This document shows positions 1 through 8,054 of a stretch of 64,000 bases of DNA, in pieces (positions within the stretch are counted from its first letter, which is position 1; each line of letters begins with the position of its first letter). The translations under genes were made by a program, and so were the position numbers. The notes under the pieces are model-generated. The model had not been told where the DNA came from. It saw only the letters and a program-made list of their open reading frames with translations, and did no database searches. The DNA is taken from positions 1-64,000 of the forward strand of contig QZVU01000003.1 of the NCBI GenBank assembly GCA_003602285.1. Direction: 5' to 3'. Source of the stretch: Arthrobacter frigidicola (GTDB lineage Bacteria; Actinomycetota; Actinomycetes; Actinomycetales; Micrococcaceae).

Positions 1-139
1 GCAGACCAGCCAATTCAACCAATCAAAAAACAATCGGTATCAACAAACTTGGCACACTATTGAGTTCTCAAACAACAGGCACTACCGGCACCAAAAACCC
101 TGAAAAACCAGGACCTCATCGCTCCGGAGCAACTTTACA
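1..139 (-). promoter_or_regulatory. rRNA operon leader (5' transcribed spacer of a 16S gene beyond the window edge)
   Basis: Read on the minus strand, this stretch has the layout of an actinobacterial rRNA leader. Just after the promoter there is a perfect 10-base palindrome (GCTCCGGAGC, 121-130). Further on comes the boxA-like motif TTTGAGAACTCAATAGTGTG (about 53-72), with the palindrome TTGAGAACTCAA at 60-71. AT-rich sequence then runs to the window edge. These elements resemble the antitermination and processing signals I know from Micrococcaceae rrn leaders. The mature 16S sequence is not inside the window, so the operon is inferred. Confidence 0.7.
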
Positions 140-168
140 AGCCTACCCGCACCAGCCCATCCCCGCAA
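140..168 (-). promoter_or_regulatory. Probable rrn promoter
   Basis: On the minus strand a -35 hexamer TTGCGG (163-168) and a -10 hexamer TAGGCT (140-145) are separated by exactly 17 bases. The GCTCCGGAGC palindrome of the rRNA leader begins 9 bases downstream of the -10. The TAnnnT form of the -10 is usual for actinobacterial vegetative promoters. The transcription start is not determined. Confidence 0.5.
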
Positions 169-425
169 ATCCGCTCCCCCGCACCACCACCGGACAAACC
201 GGCACCAGCACAACAGAACCAACCCGCAACAACAGACACCAAACCAAGACCACCCCCGACCCGTGCACAGCACACACCAGGAAAGCCTCAGAAATTTGTG
301 TGGGTTTCGCCGCCCTCACCGGGGCAACTCCATAACTATACGACCCCTCCACCCCAAACACAAATCCCCAACCCACCCCCACCCCACCCGCCAAAACCCG
401 GGGTGGAAGCGGGGTCGGAACGGGG
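169..425. other. Gene-free region between tyrS and the rrn promoter
   Basis: This C-rich spacer lies downstream of tyrS and upstream of the rrn promoter. The short open frames across it have biased, low-complexity translations and no recognisable product. I see no clean terminator hairpin for tyrS, although G-rich runs occur at 397-425. Extra rrn promoters could lie here, but none is clear enough to call. Confidence 0.5.
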
Positions 426-1763
426 TTAGGCCGGTTCGACCTCGACCATGGCGAGGGTCCGCTTGCCCCTGCGGACCAGGGCGTAGCGGCCGTGCAGGAG
501 GGCCTCCGTGCCAATGGCCGCCTCCGGGTCGGTGACCTTGACGTTGTTCACGTAAGCTCCGCCCTCGCTCACGGTCCTCCGGGCGGCCGAGTTGCTGGCG
601 GAGAGCCCGCTGGCCGTGAGCAGCTCGACAATGGTGGGGGTCCCGGCAGGAAGGGTGACGGCCGGCAGTTCGGCGGTGGCCGCCGTGAGGGTGGGCTCGT
701 CGAGCTGGCCCAGCTCCCCCTGGCCGAACAGTGCCGCCGAGGCCGCGATCACCTTCTCGGTGGCGTCGACCCCGTGGATCAGGGAGGTGACGTCGTAGGC
801 GAGGGTGCGCTGCGCCTCGCGCAGGTGCGGCCGTTCGGCGGTGGACTGCTCGAGCGCCTCGATCTCCGCCCGCGTCCGGAAGGTGAACACCTTGAGCCGG
901 TCGATGACGTCGGTGTCGGCGGTGTTGAGCCAGAACTGGAACATGGCGTAGGGGCTGGTCATGGCGGCGTCGAGCCAGATGGCATTGCCTTCGCTCTTGC
1001 CGAACTTCGTCCCATCGGAGTTGGTGACCAGGGGCGTGCCGATGGCGTGGACGCTCTTGCCCTCGGCCTTGCGGATCAGTTCGGTTCCGCTTGTGAGGTT
1101 GCCCCACTGGTCCGAGCCGCCCGTCTGCAGGACGCACCCGTAGCTCCGGAACAGTTCGAGGAAGTCCATGCCCTGGAGCACCTGGTAGCTGAACTCCGCG
1201 TAGCTGATGCCCTCGTCGGAGTTGAGCCGGGTGGCCACGATGTCCTTCTTGATCATGGTCCCGACCCGGTAGTGCTTGCCGACCTCGCGCAGGAAGTCGA
1301 TGGCGCTCATCGGCGCGGTCCAGTCGAGGTTGTTGACTATGCGGGCCCCGTTGGGGCCGTCGAAGCTCAGGAAGCGCTGAACCTGCCCCTGGAGGTAGCC
1401 GACCCATTCGGCCACCGTCTCCCGAGTGTTCATGGTGCGCTCGGCCGTGGGCCGGGGGTCCCCCACCAGCCCGGTCGAACCGCCCACGAGGGCCAGCGGC
1501 TTGTGGCCAGCGAGCTGGAGCCTGCGCATCAGCAGCAGCTGCACGAGGTTGCCCAGGTGCAGGCTCGGTGCCGTCGGGTCGAAGCCGCAGTAGTAGGTGA
1601 CCGGGTCTCCGGCCAGGAGCTCTTCGAGCTCGGCCTCGTCCGTCGAGACGTGCACGAGCCCGCGCCAGCGGAGCTCCTGCCACACGTTGGCGAATGAGGG
1701 GTCGTTCTGCTGGGCGCTCAGGCCCGGATCTGAGGATTCTGTCGTCTGCGGCACAGGATCCAA
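426..1763 (-). CDS. tyrS: Tyrosine--tRNA ligase
   Basis: Class I aminoacyl-tRNA synthetase of 445 residues that charges tRNA-Tyr in the cytoplasm (EC 6.1.1.1). The HIGH-type signature is HLGN at residues 69-72, after the conserved FDPTAPS. The KMSKS-type loop is KFGKS at 253-257. The last 70 or so residues form an S4-like RNA-binding domain. Size and order match bacterial TyrRS. The start is TTG, 4 bases after the helD stop, with GAGGG about 9 bases upstream, so it is probably co-transcribed with helD. A GATAAT hexamer just before the TTG could act as an internal -10, which would favour a slightly later start. Confidence 0.96.
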   Translation of the reverse strand: MDPVPQTTESSDPGLSAQQNDPSFANVWQELRWRGLVHVSTDEAELEELLAGDPVTYYCGFDPTAPSLHLGNLVQLLLMRRLQLAGHKPLALVGGSTGLVGDPRPTAERTMNTRETVAEWVGYLQGQVQRFLSFDGPNGARIVNNLDWTAPMSAIDFLREVGKHYRVGTMIKKDIVATRLNSDEGISYAEFSYQVLQGMDFLELFRSYGCVLQTGGSDQWGNLTSGTELIRKAEGKSVHAIGTPLVTNSDGTKFGKSEGNAIWLDAAMTSPYAMFQFWLNTADTDVIDRLKVFTFRTRAEIEALEQSTAERPHLREAQRTLAYDVTSLIHGVDATEKVIAASAALFGQGELGQLDEPTLTAATAELPAVTLPAGTPTIVELLTASGLSASNSAARRTVSEGGAYVNNVKVTDPEAAIGTEALLHGRYALVRRGKRTLAMVEVEPA

Positions 1764-1767
1764 ATTA

Positions 1768-4020
1768 TCAGCCCTCGATGCCCTCCGGGATCGTGCCGGT
1801 CGAGATCAGGCGCAGCCGCTGGGTGGGGCGTGTCATCGCCACGTACAGGTCCCCCACCCGGGAGGTGGCCGAATCGAGCATGCGCTGCGGCTCCAGGATG
1901 ACGACGCCGTCGAACTCAAGGCCCTTGGAACCGCGCGGAGTCAGCAGCACGATGTCCTGGGTGGGACCGCCGGCCCCGGATCCGACCCGGTCGCCGTACT
2001 CGGCGGTGAGGGCCCGCCGGACGTCGTCGAGCTGGTCCTCGGGGGCGATGACGGCGAGCAGCCCGCCATCCACGATGTCCAGTTCCTCGGGCACCGCCTG
2101 CAGCAGGGCGGGAATCAGCTCGGGCACCCGGTCGACGACGGGGGCGAAGCGGCCTTCGCGCACCGCCTTCGGCGCCGAGATCACCAGCCCGGCGGCGGTG
2201 GCCATCCGGACGGCGGCTTCGGCGATCTGCGCCGGAGTCCGGTAGTTCACCGTCAGCTCCTCGAGCTGCCAGCGATCACCCACGAACGGTTCGAGCGCCT
2301 GGCCCCAGGAGCTCGAACCGGCAGCCGAACTTGTCTGGGCGATGTCTCCGACCACCGTGAACGACTTCACCGGGCAGCGCCGCATGAGCAGGCGCCACTG
2401 CATCGGAGAGAGCTCCTGTGCCTCGTCGACGACGATGTGCCCGAAGGCCCAGGTCCGGTCGCCGGCGGCCCGCTCCGCTGCGCTAAGCCGTACTGAGGAA
2501 ACGGCATTGTGCTGTGCCAGGGCCTCGGCGGTGACGACGCCGTCGACGCCCGAGTCGACGAGGGACGCATTGACGTTCTCGAGGGTGCGCTCGGCATTGG
2601 CGAGGTCCCGGCGGTTCTCGGCCTCCCGGGCGGCGGTGTCCCTGCCGGCCGAGGCGTCGAGTTCACCGAGGAGCTCGGCGGCCTCGTCCAGGAGCGGGAC
2701 GTCGGCCTCGGTCCAGGGGGCGTCGGCCGGCCGCAGCAGCAGTGCCCGGTCCGCCTCGGTCCAGTGCGGTGCGGCCGCGGCGAGGTGGGCGGGCTTGCTC
2801 AGCAGCTCGGTGATGAGCTTTTCCGGCGTGAGCGGCATCCAGGCGAGGTTCAGCGCAATCCGCACGTCACGGGAGCTGCGCACGTCCTCGGCGAGGTAGG
2901 CCCGGTCGGCGTTGTTGCCGGGACCGGAGGAGGCCTCAAGCTGCTCGGTCAGCTGTTCGGTCAGTTCCCGCAGGAGGATCTTGACGAACGTGACGCGGGC
3001 TTCGTTGTGCGGTTTGCCGGTGGCGCGCGCCCGGTCCCTGGCCCGGGCCACCTGGCGCGGCGTCAGGGTCAGCATCGTGCCTTCAACATTGAGCCGGCGG
3101 GGCTCCGCCAAGATGCGCTGGCGGTTGGCGACGGCGTTCCGGATGATCTGCGCCATTTCGAGCCGGCCCTTGAGCGCCGCGGCTCCTTCACTGGATTCGG
3201 GAACGGTGGTGATGCCGGGCATCAGGGTGCCGATGCCTGCCATCACCACGCCCGTCTCGCCGAGCGAAGGCAGGACCCTCTCGATGTACTTCATGAACGC
3301 ATCGGTCGGTCCGACGAGGAGCACGCCGGCGGACTTGAGCCGGTCGCGGTGGGTATAGAGGAGGTAGGCGGCGCGGTGCAGGGCCACGGCGGTCTTGCCG
3401 GTGCCCGGCCCGCCCTGCACGACCGTCATCCCCGAAAGCGGCGCCCGGATGATGCGGTCCTGCTCGGCCTGGATGGTGCCAACGATGTCGGACATCTGGC
3501 CAGTCCGGCGGGAGTTCAGCGCGGCCAGCAACGCCCCCTCGCCCTGCAGCGACTCGTCGTTGCTCAGCAGTCCGGCGTCGAGGACGTCGTCCTCGATGGC
3601 GACCACGTCGCGCCGGGAGAGGATCAGGTGCCGGCGGCGGCGGACGCCCATCCGCTCGAAGGCCGTCGCCTGGTAGAACGTTCCGGCCTCGGGCGCCCGC
3701 CAGTCGATCATCAGCTGCTGGAGGTCCTCTGTGGAGAGCCCGATCCGGCCGATGTAGCGCTCCTCGCCGTCGTCCAGGTCGAGGCGCCCGAAGACGAGCC
3801 GATCGTCCACGGCGTTCAGCTGGGCGAGGCGGTCCTCGTACATGGTGGCAAAAGCGTCGCGTTCGGAGCGGTTCTGGTGCGAGCCGGCCGAGGCGCTGCG
3901 GCGGACCTCCGCCAGCTGCCGGGCTTTTTCCTCACGCAGCTCGTCGAGCCGCCGGTACAGGCCGTCAACGTACCCGCGCTCGTGCTCAAGTTCGTTCTTG
4001 GCGTGGGACGTTTCATGCAT
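1768..4020 (-). CDS. HelD/HelR-type RNA polymerase-recycling ATPase (SF1 helicase fold)
   Basis: 750-residue UvrD/Rep-like superfamily 1 protein. The N-terminus (about 1-75) is charged and predicted coiled coil, as in HelD proteins that reach into the RNA polymerase channels. Walker A GGPGTGKT is at 203-210, a Walker B-like VVDEAQELSP near 535-545, and the C-terminal motif VAMTRPTQRL resembles helicase motif VI. Actinobacterial members (HelD, HelR) dislodge stalled or rifamycin-bound polymerase rather than unwinding DNA; that role is inferred from family and length. It lies between apt and tyrS, with GGAGGG in front of the ATG. I see no rifamycin-associated element in the 62-base gap upstream, so antibiotic induction is not supported. 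Confidence 0.85.
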   Translation of the reverse strand: MHETSHAKNELEHERGYVDGLYRRLDELREEKARQLAEVRRSASAGSHQNRSERDAFATMYEDRLAQLNAVDDRLVFGRLDLDDGEERYIGRIGLSTEDLQQLMIDWRAPEAGTFYQATAFERMGVRRRRHLILSRRDVVAIEDDVLDAGLLSNDESLQGEGALLAALNSRRTGQMSDIVGTIQAEQDRIIRAPLSGMTVVQGGPGTGKTAVALHRAAYLLYTHRDRLKSAGVLLVGPTDAFMKYIERVLPSLGETGVVMAGIGTLMPGITTVPESSEGAAALKGRLEMAQIIRNAVANRQRILAEPRRLNVEGTMLTLTPRQVARARDRARATGKPHNEARVTFVKILLRELTEQLTEQLEASSGPGNNADRAYLAEDVRSSRDVRIALNLAWMPLTPEKLITELLSKPAHLAAAAPHWTEADRALLLRPADAPWTEADVPLLDEAAELLGELDASAGRDTAAREAENRRDLANAERTLENVNASLVDSGVDGVVTAEALAQHNAVSSVRLSAAERAAGDRTWAFGHIVVDEAQELSPMQWRLLMRRCPVKSFTVVGDIAQTSSAAGSSSWGQALEPFVGDRWQLEELTVNYRTPAQIAEAAVRMATAAGLVISAPKAVREGRFAPVVDRVPELIPALLQAVPEELDIVDGGLLAVIAPEDQLDDVRRALTAEYGDRVGSGAGGPTQDIVLLTPRGSKGLEFDGVVILEPQRMLDSATSRVGDLYVAMTRPTQRLRLISTGTIPEGIEG

Positions 4021-4082
4021 GATGGGTTTCCCTCCCGGAAAGGCAGACCGTCAATTCTATCCTGATTAACGTGCGCAGAACC
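4021..4082 (-). promoter_or_regulatory. Gap upstream of helD with a possible -10
   Basis: On the minus strand TAGAAT (4054-4059) fits a -10, but no convincing -35 lies 16-19 bases upstream. helD may have its own weak promoter in addition to readthrough from mpg-apt. A good Shine-Dalgarno (GGGAGGG) precedes the helD ATG. Confidence 0.3.
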
Positions 4083-4637
4083 CTACAGGGTTGACAGCGC
4101 GTGCACCCGGCGACCCGGCAGGAGTTCGCGGCCGGCCAGTGCCTCGAGTTCAAGCACGACGCCGCATCCCACCACCTCCGCACCGCCCCGCTCGAAGAGC
4201 CGCGCCGCCGCCGCGAGGGTCCCCCCGGTGGCCAGCACGTCGTCGAGCAGGAGCACCCGGGTGCCGGGAGTGACGCTATCCCTGTGGATTTCAAGGGTGG
4301 CCTGGCCGTACTCGAGGTCGTAGGCCTCCGAGTAGACAGCGCGCGGCAGTTTTCCGGCCTTCCGGACCGTGACGACGCCGGTTCCGGCGGCATATCCGAC
4401 GGCAGCCGCGAGCAGGAACCCGCGGGCCTCAATGCCGGCCACGACGTCGAAGGTGCCGTGGAACGGTTCGATGAGGGCGTCGATGACGGTGCGGAACGCC
4501 GCGGCGTCCGCGAAGACCGGCGTGAGGTCCCGGAAGATGATTCCGGGCAGGGGAAAGTCCGGCACCGGGGCGCAGAGTTTCTCGACGAGGTCACGTGCGG
4601 AACCGGCGCTCTGGGGGGCCGGTGAGCTGATATTCAC
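4083..4637 (-). CDS. apt: Adenine phosphoribosyltransferase
   Basis: 184 residues, normal for Apt (EC 2.4.2.7), which salvages adenine to AMP using PRPP. The PRPP-binding loop is VLLLDDVLATGGT at about residues 129-141. The N-terminal PDFPLPGIIFRDLTP block is the conserved Apt motif. Its ATG overlaps the mpg stop by four bases (ATGA at 4634-4637), so translation is probably coupled to mpg. In many actinobacteria apt sits next to relA; here it is with a repair glycosylase and helD instead. Confidence 0.95.
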   Translation of the reverse strand: MNISSPAPQSAGSARDLVEKLCAPVPDFPLPGIIFRDLTPVFADAAAFRTVIDALIEPFHGTFDVVAGIEARGFLLAAAVGYAAGTGVVTVRKAGKLPRAVYSEAYDLEYGQATLEIHRDSVTPGTRVLLLDDVLATGGTLAAAARLFERGGAEVVGCGVVLELEALAGRELLPGRRVHALSTL

Positions 4638-5311
4638 CCCATCACCTTACGGGCAGCACGGGGCTTCGCGGGCCGGTACTTGGAGACGGTGGGCTCGCCG
4701 GGCAGCCAGAAGCGCCATGGGTACTCGGCGCTCCCCCCGGGACCGCTGAGCCCGACGCGCGGACCGGTGGCATACTCCCCGGCCGCTGCGGGCGTTTCGG
4801 GCAGCTCGAGGTCCAGCGGCCCGGCGAACAGGTCGGCGCCGTCGAACCGGCGGTCGAGGCCGAGCGCCTGCGCCAGGCGGGCCGGGCCGCGGGCCAGGTC
4901 GAGGTCGCTTCGAGGCCCTCCCCGGCGGGCCCGGGCCGTCTCGATTCCCTCGACGACGTCCCCGGCGCGCAGCAGCACGCCTCCGGCGCGGCCGTCGTCA
5001 CCGCACACCACGTTGGCGCAGTAGTGCATGCCGTAGGTGAAGTACACGTAGAGCGTGCCGGCGGGCCCGTGCAGGGAGGCGTTCCGGGCGGTCCTGCCCC
5101 GGAAGGCGTGCGAGCCCGGATCCTCGGTGCCGCGGTAGGCCTCGACCTCGGTGATGCGGACGGTCACCGGCCCTTCTTCGCCCCGATGGGTCAGGAACGC
5201 ACCGAGCAGCAACGGTGCCGCTTTCAGGGGGTTCACGGCCAGGCGGCTGCGCGACGGGTGGGAAACGGGCGGGGCGGGCGCGGGTGCGCCGGGAACAGGC
5301 AGGTGGGCCAC
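4634..5311 (-). CDS. mpg: DNA-3-methyladenine glycosylase (MPG/AAG family)
   Basis: 225-residue base-excision glycosylase that removes alkylated purines such as 3-methyladenine. Conserved AAG-family blocks include ITEVEAYRGTEDPGSHAF (with the catalytic Glu), RNASLHGPAGTLYVYFTYG and a C-terminal GPRVG. The GTG start has no clear Shine-Dalgarno, but TACCGT (5320-5325) sits 8 bases upstream, suggesting a leaderless mRNA. It is divergent from the ada-alkA/ogt pair, giving three alkylation-repair genes within 3 kb. The short proline-rich N-terminus before LAVNPLKAAP could mean a later start. Confidence 0.93.
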   Translation of the reverse strand: MAHLPVPGAPAPAPPVSHPSRSRLAVNPLKAAPLLLGAFLTHRGEEGPVTVRITEVEAYRGTEDPGSHAFRGRTARNASLHGPAGTLYVYFTYGMHYCANVVCGDDGRAGGVLLRAGDVVEGIETARARRGGPRSDLDLARGPARLAQALGLDRRFDGADLFAGPLDLELPETPAAAGEYATGPRVGLSGPGGSAEYPWRFWLPGEPTVSKYRPAKPRAARKVMG

Positions 5312-5417
5312 AACCAGTTACGGTAGCAAGCCGCCCGCGTCCTCCTCCAACCCGGGCCGCCACGGTGATGTCCGATTCCCGCTAGGTTGGGCTTGGGAAA
5401 GCTGGGAGGATGAAGCA

Positions 5418-7043
5418 ATGGACTTCTGGCAGCAGTACCGCGCCATCGACGCCCGCGACGTTCGTTTCGACGGACAGTTCGTCACGGCGGTCTCCAGCAC
5501 CGGCATTTACTGCAGGCCGTCCTGCCCCGCACGCACCCCGAAGCCGGCGAACGTCCGGTTCTACCGCACGTCGGCCGCGGCCCACGAGGCCGGATACCGG
5601 GCCTGCAAGCGCTGCCTGCCCGAGGCTGTGCCCGGCACCCCGGAATGGAATCTGCGCTCGGACGTGGCGGCCCGCTCGATGCGGCTGATCGCCGACGGCG
5701 AGGTCGACCGGTCGGGGGTCGCCGGCCTGGCTGGAAAGCTCGGGTACTCGACCCGGCAGCTCAACCGCATCCTGCGTGAGGAACTCGGCGCAGGCCCGCT
5801 GGCCCTGGCCCGTGCGAGCCGCGCGCAGACCGCACGGACGCTGCTGACCGCGACCTCGATGAAGCTGTCGGACGTCGCCTTCGCCGCGGGCTTCAACAGC
5901 ATCCGCCAGTTCAACGACACGGTGCAGGAGGTCTTCGACCTCACCCCGTCCCAGCTGCGCGGGGCGGATTCCCTCACCCGGGCTCCCCGCCGTTCCGCCG
6001 ACCGCCCGCCCGGTGCGGCCGTCCCGGCGTTTCCGGGGCTGGTCCTGACCCTGCCGGTCCGGGCCCCCTACGACAACGGCATCTTCGGCTTCCTGGCCGC
6101 CCGTGCCCTCCCCGGCGTGGAGCAGGGCACGAACGAAAGCTACGCCCGGCTGGTGCAGCTTCCGGGTGGACAGGGCTGGTTCCGCGCGTTCCCCGTGGAC
6201 GGCAGGGATGCGCCGGGGGGCCTGCGGGTCGAATTGAGCCTTGAGAGCCTCAGCGACCTGCCCGTGCTCCTGAGCCGGATCCGCAGGCTGTTCGACCTCG
6301 ACGCCGATCCCACGGCCGTCGATGCCGCCCTCTCGGGCAGCCCGCTGTTCGCTCCGCTGGCGGCAGCGGTGCCCGGGATCCGGCTTCCCGGGGCGGTTGA
6401 CCCCGCGGAGCTCCTCATCCGGGCGATGATCGGCCAGCAGATCACCGTGAGCGCAGCGAGAACCGCGCTCACCTCCCTGGCCGGGGCGGGCACGCCGTCG
6501 GTCCTGCCCCAGCCCGGCTTCGAGCGGCTGTTTCCGAATCCGGCGCAGATCGCGGAGGTGGCAGGGAGCGTGCTGCGCGGACCGGCCCGGCGGATCGAGG
6601 CGGTGCGCCGCACCGCCGAGGGCCTCGCCGACGGCAGCATCCGCCTCGGCGTGGAGGACGACCCGCAGTCGCTGGCGGACCGGCTGCTTCCCCTTCCCGG
6701 GATCGGCCCGTGGACCGTGAACTACGTGGCCATGCGGGTACTTGGGGCAACCGACGTCCACCTCGGCAACGACGCCGCCATCCGGAACGGGTGGGCGGCC
6801 CTCACCGGGTCCGGCGGGCCGGCGGCCGGGGCTGCGACCAAGGCCGCGGCGGCCGCCGCGCTCTCCGACGCCATGTCCGCCGTCAGCCCCTGGCGTTCCT
6901 ATGCCACGATGCACCTGTGGCGGGTTGCCTCCGGCATCCCGGCGCGCGCCTCCGGCGCCCGCCTGGTTCACGCTGCCCGCCCGGGCTCCTCCCCCGATGC
7001 TTTACCCCCGGCCCCCTCCAAGGAATCGAAGGACAACCAGTGA
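5418..7043 (+). CDS. Ada-AlkA fusion: methylation-responsive activator with 3-methyladenine glycosylase
   Basis: 541 residues. The N-terminal Ada zinc domain carries the four cysteines C32, C36, C63 and C66; C32 matches the Cys that takes methyl from phosphotriesters. An AraC-type helix-turn-helix follows at about 75-190 (RSGVAGLAGKLGYSTRQLNR). From about 200 an AlkA N-domain leads into a helix-hairpin-helix glycosylase core with LPLPGIGPWTVNYVAMR and the catalytic Asp region HLGNDAAIR. One protein can thus sense methylation, activate transcription and excise 3-methyladenine. The separate methylguanine methyltransferase is the next gene. The start is ATG at 5418 with GGGAGGA 7 bases upstream. 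It probably activates its own operon. Confidence 0.93.
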   Translation: MDFWQQYRAIDARDVRFDGQFVTAVSSTGIYCRPSCPARTPKPANVRFYRTSAAAHEAGYRACKRCLPEAVPGTPEWNLRSDVAARSMRLIADGEVDRSGVAGLAGKLGYSTRQLNRILREELGAGPLALARASRAQTARTLLTATSMKLSDVAFAAGFNSIRQFNDTVQEVFDLTPSQLRGADSLTRAPRRSADRPPGAAVPAFPGLVLTLPVRAPYDNGIFGFLAARALPGVEQGTNESYARLVQLPGGQGWFRAFPVDGRDAPGGLRVELSLESLSDLPVLLSRIRRLFDLDADPTAVDAALSGSPLFAPLAAAVPGIRLPGAVDPAELLIRAMIGQQITVSAARTALTSLAGAGTPSVLPQPGFERLFPNPAQIAEVAGSVLRGPARRIEAVRRTAEGLADGSIRLGVEDDPQSLADRLLPLPGIGPWTVNYVAMRVLGATDVHLGNDAAIRNGWAALTGSGGPAAGAATKAAAAAALSDAMSAVSPWRSYATMHLWRVASGIPARASGARLVHAARPGSSPDALPPAPSKESKDNQ

Positions 7044-7603
7044 TGACCTCCCTGACCACCACCATCCCCACTCCGGACGGGCCCTTCACCATCATTGAAC
7101 GCGACGGGGTGGTGATTGCCTCGGGCTGGACCGCCGACACGGCGGACCTGACCGGGCAGATTCACGCCAGCCTCATGCCGGTCTCGATGAGCGCCGCGCC
7201 GGCAGAGCTGCGGCGGATCACCGACGCCGTTGAGGCCTACTACGACGGCGACCTCGCGGCGATCCTCGAGGTCCCCGTCCACCAGCTCTCGGGACCGTTC
7301 CGCACCCGCGCCTGGGAGGTGCTGCGCGAGGTGCCGGCGGGCGAGCCGGTCACCTACGCCCAGTACGCGGCGCTGACCGGCAAGGCGACCGCCGTCCGGG
7401 CGGCCGCGGCGGCCTGTGCGCGCAACGCGGCGGCCCTTTTTGTCCCGTGCCATCGGGTGGTCCGCACCGACGGCACCCTGGGTGGATTCCGCTGGGGCCT
7501 CGAGGTCAAGCGCCGGCTCCTCGACCGGGAGGCCGCAGCGCGCGGCCTCGCCCCTGCCGCGTCGGCCACTGCCTCCGGAGCGCAGACGGCCCTCTTCGGC
7601 TGA
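7043..7603 (+). CDS. ogt: Methylated-DNA--protein-cysteine methyltransferase
   Basis: 186 residues, EC 2.1.1.63. It transfers the alkyl group from O6-alkylguanine to its own Cys136 in the motif PCHRVV (135-140). The C-terminal DNA-binding domain with TYAQYAALTG and RAAAAACARN is typical. The ATG overlaps the stop of the Ada-AlkA gene (TGATG at 7041-7045), so the two are translationally coupled. Together they restore the activities of E. coli Ada and AlkA in a different arrangement. The protein ends with an Ala-rich tail. Confidence 0.95.
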   Translation: MTSLTTTIPTPDGPFTIIERDGVVIASGWTADTADLTGQIHASLMPVSMSAAPAELRRITDAVEAYYDGDLAAILEVPVHQLSGPFRTRAWEVLREVPAGEPVTYAQYAALTGKATAVRAAAAACARNAAALFVPCHRVVRTDGTLGGFRWGLEVKRRLLDREAAARGLAPAASATASGAQTALFG

Positions 7604-7681
7604 CCCCTCCGCCGGCAGGGCACATTCCGGCCAAGCGCGGAGCCGAGTGCGGCGCGGGTGGACCCAGATGCGTTCTTTCCA

Positions 7682-7766
7682 CCGCCCCTTTCGTCGAGTG
7701 CGCAGCTCACCACCCTTTGGCGCCCGTAGAGCGTGGTGACGTGCAGTCTCGACGAGATCGGGCGGG
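7682..7766. repeat. Long imperfect palindrome, unit 1
   Basis: The left arm at 7691-7713 (TCGTCGAG...CTCACCAC) pairs with the right arm at 7733-7755 (GTGGTGAC...CTCGACGA) around a loop of about 19 bases. Outer CCGCCCC and GGGCGG blocks extend the pairing. A closely similar unit follows at 7787-7867. The shared core CCGCCCCTTTCGTCGAG and the tandem arrangement suggest a dispersed REP-like element. A bidirectional terminator role is also possible. Confidence 0.75.
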
Positions 7767-7786
7767 CACCGGGTGGGTCTTTCCGA

Positions 7787-7867
7787 CCGCCCCTTTCGTC
7801 GAGTTTGCACGTCACCCCGCTTTGCACCGCGGAACGCGTGGTGAGCTGCAGTTTCGGCGCAGGGGCG
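7787..7867. repeat. Long imperfect palindrome, unit 2
   Basis: Second copy of the element. CGCCCCTTTCGTCGAG (from 7788) pairs with TTTCGGCGCAGGGGCG (ending 7867), and the GTCACCCC/GTGGTGAG blocks form the inner stem. It shares the CCGCCCCTTTCGTCGAG block with unit 1 but differs in the inner stem and loop. Several differences keep the pairing, as expected if the structure is under selection. Confidence 0.7.
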
Positions 7868-7913
7868 TGCCCCGCGGCTGCCGTGCGCGGCGCGAAAAAC
7901 CGGCCGCGAACCG

Positions 7914-7979
7914 TTGACAGGAATTACTCCAGTCGCTTTACTTATCGCAACGACGGGCCACTACTTTCACTCCCGTCGC
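7914..7979 (+). promoter_or_regulatory. Promoter and possible operator of the mannoside operon
   Basis: A perfect -35 TTGACA (7914-7919) is followed by TTTACT at 7937-7942 (17-base spacer) or TACTTA at 7939-7944 (19 bases). Downstream, CGACGGG (7951-7957) and CCCGTCG (7972-7978) form an inverted repeat just after the expected transcription start. This is a reasonable operator candidate for the ROK repressor at the far end of the operon. Repressor binding here is inference. Confidence 0.55.
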
Positions 7980-8054
7980 AACCCGCCGTCCTCCTGCTGG
8001 CCAAAGGCGACCCGCAGAATTCCCGGTGGGTTCTCAATGGAGCAAAGGAGCACC

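Larger units (their letters stand above)
7604..7913. other. Intergenic region holding two long palindromes
   Basis: 310 bases without a gene between ogt and the mannoside transport operon. It is dominated by the two palindromic units listed separately at 7682-7766 and 7787-7867. No open frame here has a believable product. The sequence after 7868 is GC-rich and leads to the promoter at 7914. Confidence 0.7.

Noticed and set aside
1-425. Small genes in the left edge region (60-335 plus, 143-514 minus)
   Set aside because: The open frames cross rRNA leader and promoter signals and have Thr/Pro- or Trp/Gly-biased, non-protein-like composition.
2509-4065. 518-residue open frame on the plus strand opposite helD
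   Set aside because: It is the antisense shadow of a conserved SF1 protein; its translation has biased, repetitive composition and no motif. High GC leaves long open frames opposite real genes.
4021-4082. Rifamycin-associated element upstream of helD
   Set aside because: I looked for the GGGGCTTGC-type inverted repeat known from rifamycin-induced genes and did not see it.
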